Below are positions 45,301 through 55,900 of a stretch of DNA of 64,000 nt, in pieces. The translations under genes were made by a program, and so were the position numbers. The stretch is from Haemonchus contortus (Eukaryota > Nematoda > Chromadorea > Rhabditida > Trichostrongylidae): the NCBI GenBank assembly GCA_000469685.2, contig LS997562.1:42484345-42548344 (forward strand). Direction: 5' to 3'. Each line of letters opens with the position of its first letter. Within the stretch, counting starts at the first letter, position 1. The notes beneath the pieces were generated by a model. That model had not been told where the DNA came from. It did no database searches and saw only the letters and a list, made by a program, of their open reading frames with translations.

Positions 45301-46933
45301 ATCAGTTACTCGGGGTGTGGAGTGATAGACCCGATGCTTACCGCGTGCGACAGTTCCTAGCTAGTTGTCTCGCCGCGCGGGTACTTTTCGGATCTATAGC
45401 ACATTACCCCCACCTATTTTGTTTCTTCGAGAAAAATAGCAGTACAAGGACGTAACCAAACTAGAGCTGAAAAATAAATCAACCCAATGTCTTTGACTAT
45501 TCATTCGACAATAATCGCCATGAAAAACTTTGTACAACATATAGTAAATCTGTAGATTAATAGATAATAATAATACACCTGCGATCGAGCCAGTTGTGAG
45601 AGAGACACAGCAGTGAGAGACAGTATAGAACAACTCAAAACACACACAATTACAGTAAGCTATGAGAGAAAGAGCAACAATGCACCGCTACGGTGATATT
45701 TGCTATATCTGAGATCAACTCGATAAATATGTAACTTCCACATACGAGGTTACTCTGGAAAGGAAGCTGTTACTCTATATAATTCATTAAAACCAGCTTA
45801 AATCAGCTTAAACTAGAACAGTTCGGGAATAAAACGATAGACTTGGGGGGTAGGAGGTGAAGGGAAAGGAAAAGGGGCAAACGGAGGAGAGGAATACGAG
45901 GGACGAACACCGGTGTCGAAGGAAGGAATCGCGGCGACGAGCATCGCGCGCGAAAATCGCTGACGAAGGCGATTTGTCGCTCGCGAACACTCGTAAGCCA
46001 AGTGAAACATCACAAATACACGTATGACGTACGTCTGATGAAGACGACTGGCACCATTGAAACGCGCGACATGACGCGACAATTCGCTTAGCGACACATC
46101 AGGTGTGCGGCTATACTTCCCGTCTCAAACTATAAAAACTGTAGCAAATTGTCGCGTCAAGTGTCAACGTTAGATAGTAACCATATGGAAAGCCTAAGGT
46201 TACAACTACAAATAGACTTTTTTCACTTTATAGTCGCGTGGCAGCGTATTTTGATTTATAGACGTCATGATAGCATTTTTATCCCTCGACGGTGTATTTA
46301 TACCGGAACCATGTTGACTCATTGTCATCGCCGGCGGCATCGTCAGGACAAGAGATGAGGCGTCAACGCTCTGAAATTGACAACAATTATTAATAAAGAA
46401 CCTGACAAAAATTGATTGATCCTGAATTGTCCCACACTTCCCCGTTTACTCGCTTGACTTGTGCCCCTAGTGCGTTTATGCTTACGAGTCGCCCGCTGTC
46501 CCCGCCCGCAATACTCATTCAGGTCGCCTGAGTACAAACCAACCTGTGCTTATGTCTAGACCTACATTACTCTCGCTCAACTCATGACCGGCCTATTCCT
46601 AGCAGCAATAGTATTCCTCCCAATTGCTCGAATCTGACATTCCTGCACTACATTGGACATAGTTCACCGCCATTGGATCTCCCAACACCAGTTATATCTA
46701 CTGGTCAGCTCCACTGCACCTCAGTGTCTCCTAGACTACACTTCTCCACCTCCCACCTATTGCCTGTGACGTTTCCACCTAGGACCCACTAATACTCTAG
46801 CTGGAACAAAGTCTCTGAAGGCCTCTCCTCTGTTCCTACATTGTTCTTGCATTTTGGTGCCTACCAAACCGGCCAAAAGTCATGGCTGACCATAAACGAG
46901 CAAAGTTGCCCGCGTCGGCACTGTTACTCGTAC
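42331..46933. other. no recognisable gene
   Basis: Plus-strand frames at 42405-42608 and 42553-42741 have plausible residue use but no family match. A decayed SINE-like piece lies at about 43130-43180 (GATCAACCAAGTCTCTAGTC, ATGGGAGGATGAA). Direct repeats of TAGCTAGTTGYCTCGCCG occur at 44962 and 45358. A GC-rich segment (45830-46090) follows. This region is downstream of the semaphorin gene and may contain its 3' UTR or last exon. Confidence 0.35.
46069..46163. repeat. 20-bp inverted repeat with GCGAC motifs
   Basis: ACATGACGCGACAATTCGCT (about 46069) pairs with AGCAAATTGTCGCGTCAAGT (about 46144), 18 of 20, with a perfect 13-base core and about 60 bases between. It could be the ends of a small mobile element. 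Confidence 0.6.
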
Positions 46934-49900
46934 CTAAGATTCTATAACAACCGTACTCACGAGCTGGCAAGGGAAATGGCTCAATTGCCGCAACCCAAAA
47001 GCCCTAAACCTAAGCTGGAAAAGCCAATTGGTCGATGTAGTCATGCTAATTGGAGAACATACTGCCTTTGGTGGTGCTCCATAGACATGTTCAATCTTCG
47101 CTGCTGTCGTCAACGAGTCATGCCTAGTCAGCCGAGCTCTGCCAAAGCTATCGTAATCTGAGCCGCTGGTTGAACTGGCTGAATGGTGAGCTTCGGCCAA
47201 TACACGAGCTCTCGTCACTCGATATGTGACCTGAAAAAGCGGAAATTCTATACTCGAAAGAGAAAAAAAAATGTAATTTTAGGTGAACTTATCAAGTTTA
47301 CGAGAAATTACGGTAGATTAAGATATAAAACTCACAAATGATCCTATCACCAGGGCTATGAGTGCGGACAAACCACAGGCGAGAAACAGGCTTTCTGGCG
47401 AGTGCATTCCTCTTCGGCTCTCCACAACTCGTTCAGAGTTTGGTTCTGAAACCAAATCTTCAACTAGATATGTTTGAAGGCTTTCCAAATCAGAAGCGCA
47501 TGTAATGCATTGGTTACAGTAAGTAATTGGCTTGGACGTATTTTTTAAATGAGAAAAACTTCATGCTTCAACTTTCTGTTTGCCTTTTCCCTGTGGAATC
47601 AGTTCTCAGTTCGGGAAATCATGCATTCTACTTCGCAGTTTTGATTTCCTGATACCAAATTTGTCTAGAGATACACTGTACTATTCAGATGCACATTGTA
47701 ATTCCTCCCCTCTCCCGAACGAATTTCGGATGCGTGGCGCATTCCAAGAAATCAGGCCTACTCTCAAATTCGAAGAGCGGAGTGTTCACAAAGATTTCAT
47801 GATCAGTGGAATGCTTTTCGGTCCTGAATGGTAGCAGAAATGCCGCGTGTGTCCCACAAAGAAATCGCTTAGGTTCAGGGTACGCCCTTGAACGTCCTAT
47901 TTAGAAATGCTGTTCAATGACTATTCTAAACACCTTATTCCCAAAACACCTGGGCAAGATTCAGGCAGGTGTTCCATCAAATTAATTTTACCACTAAAAT
48001 TTTATGACCCCTTTTTTCCACACTTCCTCCCGCTCCCTTCCTCCTACCCTAACCCCGATTCATATTACCATATCCCTCGTCAATTAAACCCTTTTTGACC
48101 ATTATGCATACATAACCTTCATATTGGAGCTACACTGAGGTCGTTCAGTAAATGGCGATGGCGCAATCTGGCCGGAAGTCACGCATAATCACTACCATGA
48201 CGGAGGGTCCTGCCACGAAATGACTGACATACCTGTCATGGCACGCATACGTGCCAATAATTACCTATGAGTACACATCTTTCCGATAGATTCACAACGG
48301 ACCATGCTCGTGACATTGAAAATAAGTGGTTAACGTCCGTCAATTAGCGCAACGGGGTCGGGTGACGGGGCCATTAGTTACGGGTTACGTAATGCGCGAG
48401 TTAGTCAAGAGGTACTTAGGTGAATGAAGGTTAACTGCTGCTAACTACAACCAGGAAACCATCGCAATACTGGAATTGGGACAGCAGTTAATTTATAGAT
48501 CCGTCAGTCTCCAATCGCGCCTGAATTTGTAGCCAATTTCCCGACCTCCCAGTCTTGTGAGCAAAGTCGTTTCGAGAGAAATGTTTCACAACTAACAGAA
48601 TCGTCCTCATAATCTGCACTCATAAACTTCCGAAGGAAACCATCATGGGAATGGTTACTGTACAAACTAGGACCTACCGTCGCTTAGCTCTTCCGAAATC
48701 ACGATTCCTTCCGGGCACTGCTCTGACTGACCGAAAACGATGTTCTGTATGAAATGGCCCCCGCTCCATGAGTTTCGATTCACACATCTGAAAACAAGTT
48801 TATTTTTAGGCCGGCTACAATGAGTCGCTTGAAGGGTGCAGCAAACATCGGAGTGACATACAGACTGCAAGTCAAAGTCACAAAGCTACTCAACTGCAGC
48901 AATTTGTGCAGAACGTCTACGGTCAAAAGTGTTGGTTAGGCTTGACCGGAAACGTAGTCGCAGATTTCACTCAGACCAGATTCTTATAAAGCCCCACCTT
49001 GCTATGGTTAAATCCCAAGCACAGTGCGGATCCTGTAGGGCTATGCATCGATTACATGAGTCCGGCTCATTACAGTGATGCACATCAATCGTGGCTACCT
49101 CATCAGATGACACCACTACCAATTGTCGTGGTGTCGTCAGCAGATTCACCTGAAAGCATGAGATTTGAAATTCATGCACCTGACAGTAATGCACGCAATA
49201 ACGTACCACTGGCACCGTTTTTGAGAATACGGTAATCGACTCGATTACTGTAGTATTGCCTACGGTCTCAATGATCTTCAGAACACGACCGTCCGAAGTG
49301 CCAATGTAGATGATATCGTAGTGTTGACCATTCACCGAATCCACCTAAAGATTACAACCGCTCATCAATACTGCCGACCAAGGATTTTGAAGTTCAGAAG
49401 CCAGATTCTCAAAAAATCCTAAAGGTTACTGGTTCGTTTTTGGTCTGAACAAATTCCGCGACCAATTTTTCTTGACTATGGATTGAATAACAGCTCAATA
49501 ACCAGTAAAACTTATATTCGAACTGACTACTGAGATAGTAGGCTGATCAAGTGCTTCCAATTAAACATTTGGTCATTCCGCCCTTCAGGACAACTCACAT
49601 GTGGCAGAACAGCGATCTGGGTGAGATCAGCCCTCTCTGAGCCTTCGATGAGCATTGGGCCATTGATGGATTCGATCGCACGATGCATCAACGGTGTCCT
49701 GGTGATAAACGACACTGTAGCTTCTGGTAAACGAGTGGAGTCGGGTACGCAAGCACCAGGACGTGGTCGTGGAATTTCATTTCGATTGTACGGGACCCAT
49801 AGAGAGCTTACAGTTCTCTAAAATTCGATGGATAAACTCCTATAGCCAAATGAACGCACCCATTTTCAACTCTGGTAACCCAAAGACCTACCTGCTGTTT

Positions 49901-52900
49901 GAAAGTTCCGTAGTCAAATTCTTCTCGTATGCGCTTCATCGAGAACGAGCACACAGCGCTCATTCGGACATCAGAATCTGGAGTGGAGAATACAGCATAG
50001 ACACGATGATCATTCGCTGACGTCGCTATCGGATCGGAAACCGCTTCTGAAATGTAGGCGATGAAGGATCCACGTAAACGCTAAGGCGGAAATTTTTCAA
50101 AAACCTTACAAATCGGAGCTAATGTCTCCCTTTGAAATTAGTTTCGGATTATAAGTTCTACTCAGTACCCGAGTAAGCAGCTGGACCTCCAACCTTCTGG
50201 ATTACCAGGCAAGTAAACTCACTGAGTTCGTTGAAGTAAAACGGTGTCGCCGAAGGAAGTGAGCAGTTCAGTCGAGCCTTTACAAATGACGTCCATCGCT
50301 CGTTTGCTGGTCTTGCGCCACCTTTATCATTACGGCAAACCCTTGCCACTCGGGCATAGATCTTAAAAAATCGTGATAGACTTTTACAATGGGCCAGTCG
50401 ATCGAAATCAAGCCAGGACCAACCTGACGCTCTTCATTATTATCCATCGCTTCAGCGGCTCGTTCTCGATACCAGTAGTAGACATGCTCCTTATATACGA
50501 ACGAGCCAACGAAATTGGGTGCTACAAAAGTACCGTATTCCGCAGTCTACGAAAACTCGTCCTTTAAATAAACTCACAGTCCAGTACTCGGGCATCATCT
50601 CGTTGTGTTCGAATACCATTATCCCGATCATTTTCACCGATTCGTTTCCGGTATATCAAAGGATCATTGCCAACAAAATCCGATACGGTCCCGGTATAGA
50701 TCTCATTCGTCTCCGGTAAATAGACAACAGTCGAATTATCCCGTGGATCATACGGTGATATACCCTGGAACAATGTTTTTGCAGCTTTCCAGAACTTTTT
50801 CAAATTGCTCACTCACCATTCCGTCAAATTGCCGGACGTTTTTCAGGGTACCGTCCGTGCTTGAGTACACGTATTCTCTGCATTTTGGTGAGAACGCATG
50901 TGTACCGCAAATCAACGCTTTCCCCGATGATTGGCGTGCCAGAACTCGTATATAGTTTTGGCAGTCGCTCTAAAAAATCGATAATATAAGAACTTATCCA
51001 AGCACCTTGGAAATTTGGCAGAAATGTGAAATAATTTAAATTGGGAAAAAATTTTGGCACTCCACTAATTTCGTTTTCTATTCTTCCTTTATTTAGCGAA
51101 AAAATTTTCAGTTCCTCTGATACAACCGCGTCGCAACCGCGTACACCATATCTATCTAATGAGGACACTACCAAGAATCAATTAGCGTCATGCAAAACAC
51201 CTACTACTGGCAAATTCTCATCAGCGAAACTAGGGGAACGCCGTGGGTGGAAAACTACAAGAAGAAAACGTGGAAATGATTCTAAATAAACGCGGTAATA
51301 GTACAAAGAATTGTTTATACCTGAAAACCTCAAAAATCTACTGACCTTTAACTTGCCCTTCATCAGACATTCTTCTATCACATCTGCTGGTGGCTTCCAA
51401 TCAATTTTCTAAAATGCATAAAACTTAAGCAGAGCTACCGTATTCGGCAAATTGGGTACGGTCTAATCACTAATATTCTCTGAAAACGCATGAGTGATCG
51501 GCATGTCTCTCTCTATCGGGTAGGCGAGAACAAAATCTGGACATCCTGGGTACCGTATTCAAAAAGTGGGGCCTTTTACAGTACCTTTTTCTTCTCACCC
51601 ACCATGACGTTAGCCTTATCTGTATCGTTTCTCTCCGACACACGGTCAAGTTACCCATTAACACAACTTATATGTACATGATATTTCTTACTCTTAAACC
51701 TGTGTGGATATAATACCGTACTCTGACCCTTTAAAGTTTTTTGTTTACTTTACTGTATGGAATTCGAGAATCACCACAAGTGCATATGTCTGGCAATAAT
51801 CTGTATACAGTAGGATTATCGGCGCTCGCCTACCCAAATACTTCACCAGATCCGTGCACTTATACAAATATACTCTACGGATACCTCGTTTTCACAACTA
51901 ATCAATAATCCATCCGCTCATTCAATAAAAATCAATAACTCACATGATGTACACTTAGTGTCGTCAATGAGAGGTTATAGACGGCGTTTCTGAAACAATT
52001 CAAATGTAAAACCCATCTAGATATCACAGAAAACTTATGATCAAGCTCAGCCTGAGTACATTTGATGCATATTGATCGGCACTTGTTCATCGCATAATTC
52101 CTGGCGGCCAATAGTCATTACAGACTGATTTACGACTTGTGATTTATTACCTTTTTACACCACCAGGCCAAACCAGGATCTGTGAGGTCAGCCCACATCT
52201 CCTGCCGGTTCCTATGAGACCTAATGAAATGAGAATAACTTAATCATTAAGTGGAGGGTTTAAAAGCATATCAAAATCTGTTCCTCAAGAGGAATACTCC
52301 TACAGAGCAAACAAATCAACAAATCCCGCACAGATTTAGTACTTATTCTACTGGGGAAACCTTCGACAGAAACGCATATTCCATTGGTTTTTGTTGGTTA
52401 TTCGAATGGAACAATATACGGAACAATCCGTTTTGAAGAAATGTCCGATGCAATAACGATATCGCATGATATGCGACGATATTTACATGACCTCAAGGAG
52501 CGTATATTTCCAATAAAACGCCTTTGACAGCCATTGCCCGAGATGCTCAGCTAACGGATGAGATGTATGCTGTTGGAGCAGATTTTGCTGTAAAATTGGT
52601 GATCAGCTACCATAATCCGACTGAAAAGTTGAAAGTCCGATCGAAGAAGGGAGACTAATCTTCTCATCGCTTACCTCTGACCAAATTTACCATATGTAAC
52701 TTACCAGCTACCAAGGAACGCAGAAAAAATGTTCTTTAAAAGCTCGTCTATAATTTACCGATCCTGTTCAGTGAAACCTTCCCGACTGAATACTGAACCT
52801 TTCAGTGTACGCGGTCCACTCATAAGACCATCCTACTAAACCCAGACATATCCCCGAACCCGTAGGCCTTTCTTAACCATGTAATCTCCCGCTTACCCAT

Positions 52901-55900
52901 AAAAGAAACGAGGTCCAAGGCCCAATAAACCAACGACGCGTACCGATTGACCAGATTCAAAGGCGCAATTTCGGGACGATCCACATAAAACCGTCTTAAT
53001 ACAACGGAACATTAGGCTTTTTTCGTTTCCTAAGCCTTAATACCGTATCGACCTAGTACCAGCACGACGACCGCCGGCTCGGCATGATTTTAGCTGGCAC
53101 TTCCAATTGAAGGCTATTAGCAAGAGGCCTAAAAGCCAAAAATTGATGCATCTATTACCTCCTGCACGGAACAGTATGAAAAGTAGCATTGTGGCTTTTG
53201 CCTAGTTCATGACCCTTATCATAACTCCCTCAAAAAAAAAAACAAGAGTTCGGGCACCTACTAAGAGGCAAATTCACGAATTATTACAATTCAACTAACT
53301 CATTCAGTAGAATCAACTGGACAGAAGTGTTGTGACGCCAAGCAGTGCACTACCACGCACATGATCAGGGATCGAATCTCGGATTGATGACCGCGTAGGC
53401 TGACCAGCCTTACAACTGTGCGGGGACAGTTAATTGGTAACAGACATGTCTGGGAGGGAAAAGCAGCGACTTGTACATTGGCCGGCTACTTCAAGTATGT
53501 CCTCATATGCATTCAATACGCCACATGCCTCCGAATGAAAGTCGAATGCGGAGCGCATCCAAACCTAGGAATGATTGGCGCAAAAGCCTAATTTCATTAG
53601 AACGGATTAGTTGATTTAGCATGTGTAATTGTTTCTTATTCTTATCATCACGCTAGATCCTAAACCTCTAAATGCCATGGACTGGATATGCATGACAACC
53701 ATAGTCACCGCTATAGAGCACTACTACTTTCGGCTACTTTCAAAAACTTTTGAAAGGCTGCTCTCATCTGGCTGCCTGTTCACAAAGAAGTAATCCGTAA
53801 TCGAAGCGACGTCCATCTTGCGTAACCTTCCGGTCTCGCCAGGGGGCCGTACGAGATCTATGAGACCGCTGCGACAGCTCGCTCCATTGTGGCCTCCACC
53901 GAGCATCAAATCCCGTCACTCACATTGTAATTATCCAACCGCTCTCTTCTAACCTTGGACGCCACAGTGCCAAATTCGATTATCGGCAAAAGGAATAATG
54001 CCATTGATAAAACCCGCAATAGTGGTGATGGGGTCTACCGAGGCCGAGCCTTTTCAAATAGGAACGGACAACTTTCATCGCCATTAATAGGCGTTTAGCC
54101 GACCGTTCACACAACCGCCCTTAACACTGAACTACAGCACCTTCTGTGAAGCGAGTATAGATGCCCAGGTGTTGAACCCATCTTCGGGATTCACTGGTGA
54201 AAACCTAAAAACAGGAGCTTTCTTAGACAATCTGATTCTATCATAACCCTGACTAGGAATATTCAAACGATCGCCTACCCTATCCATCAAGTGATCCAGA
54301 CCTCCCAAAACAGTAAATCACGACGGGTTCTCTTTCTTTATGACCGCTAGGCTCGGGGACAATACTGATCTGCCTTCTGCGGGTTTCGGCGACCGGCCTG
54401 CGATGGACAATACGAACAGACTTTATGCTAATCGTACCGCATGACTAATTACCAGAGCAGGCTTCGATGAACGGTCTGCAATTCGCTTCTGCCTTACCCT
54501 ATCCGTAAATCTACGCCGGGATTACCCGAAAAGAGCAGCCTCTCAAAAGTTTAATCAAATTAGCTGTTCCAAACGAGGGCCTTCCAAAATGACCTTCAAA
54601 AAATTATTTGTCTACCCTTGGACTTCGAATTCGAAAGGGCACACTCTTGGAATGGATACATGCCTGCCGCTGTATCAGCCTCCCTGGCCCTGTGCTATCA
54701 TACATTGAAATTGAAGTGGCGTATCTGATTCCAGGACCTCAAGGATCCATTCCTGAGCAGTACATTTGGTCAATAAATAAACAAACAAATACACAACAGC
54801 CCGATTTGCCCTTTGGGATGAAGTCTGCCGCCAAGGTCGACCTTATGATTGAATGGGCATCCTTATTATCCTTCTAAGGAGCTTACGAACTGGCGGCCGT
54901 CTCGTTTACATAATGAGTCCTCCCGAACAGATGCCCTTCGACACCCGCTGTTCAACGGCATCGTCTTCGTCGTTACTGTATAAACAGCTACGGAGCGCAG
55001 CTATAAATTACACATTGTCAATGCCGACATCGCATTAGCATACTATAATTACGCTAAACATCACCAGAATTACGTATCCGCTAAGAAATGGTCACACGCA
55101 CGACATGATGGTCATTGTTTCCTATTGAGCCGTAATTTGAAGAACCTAGAAATGTCCCCAGTTTTTGCGAAATTCAGGGCGACTCCTCAGTATCCATTTC
55201 GTCGTCCTCGAAGTCGTGTGCCAAACGACGCGTGTCATTGAACGATGCCATCTCGTTAGTTCGCTTCACCAATCAATCGATAAAACTTCACTCCGACACT
55301 CTTAGATTGGAAAAAACTGAAGAAGAATTAGTAGATAGTCGAGTTCCAGTGTGCGCCATGTATCTGTTCCTGGATCAACAACTCGAAAAGTCTCACAGGT
55401 ACTCGAAAATGATACGCCTCATTGAACAATGCCATATTGCCATGCCATTTTCCCAACAACCGACAATTTGTACTCTGCAGAGGAGCCTGTAGCCTTCAAT
55501 GAACATACTGTGGGATGTAAAAACTTCAAATATGCGCCATGCACCTGTTTCAAAGCTAATATCTCCAAAAAGAGTATATACAAAAAAGCAATGTACCACA
55601 GCCCTGAAGAAACAACGAGTCATCCTTGTTAAGCGCCTGATGTAATGAGCCACGCATTCGTTCCCCACCCATAACGGTAGAGACGGTTGACTGAGCATGT
55701 AGGCCGTACAATTAATCCCGCAACCACGGACCCTGTTCACTCCAAAAAAACCTATCTCTTGGCTACCACACGACATAGGTAGACACACTATTCGACATTG
55801 AAATCCATTAATCGCATCGACATTAGGAGGGCGACCGATTAAGAACTTCAACGAATAAAAGCAAAGGGAAAAGGGCATTGTTCGCGCGAATATCGCCATA

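Noticed and set aside
44962..45375. Direct repeats of TAGCTAGTTGYCTCGCCG about 395 bp apart
   Set aside because: Only 18 bases long, with no similarity in the flanks, so no element could be defined.
45808..46097. Pro-rich minus-strand frames as the last semaphorin exon
   Set aside because: Acceptors just upstream lead to early stops in the required phase, and the two overlapping frames give no semaphorin-like sequence.
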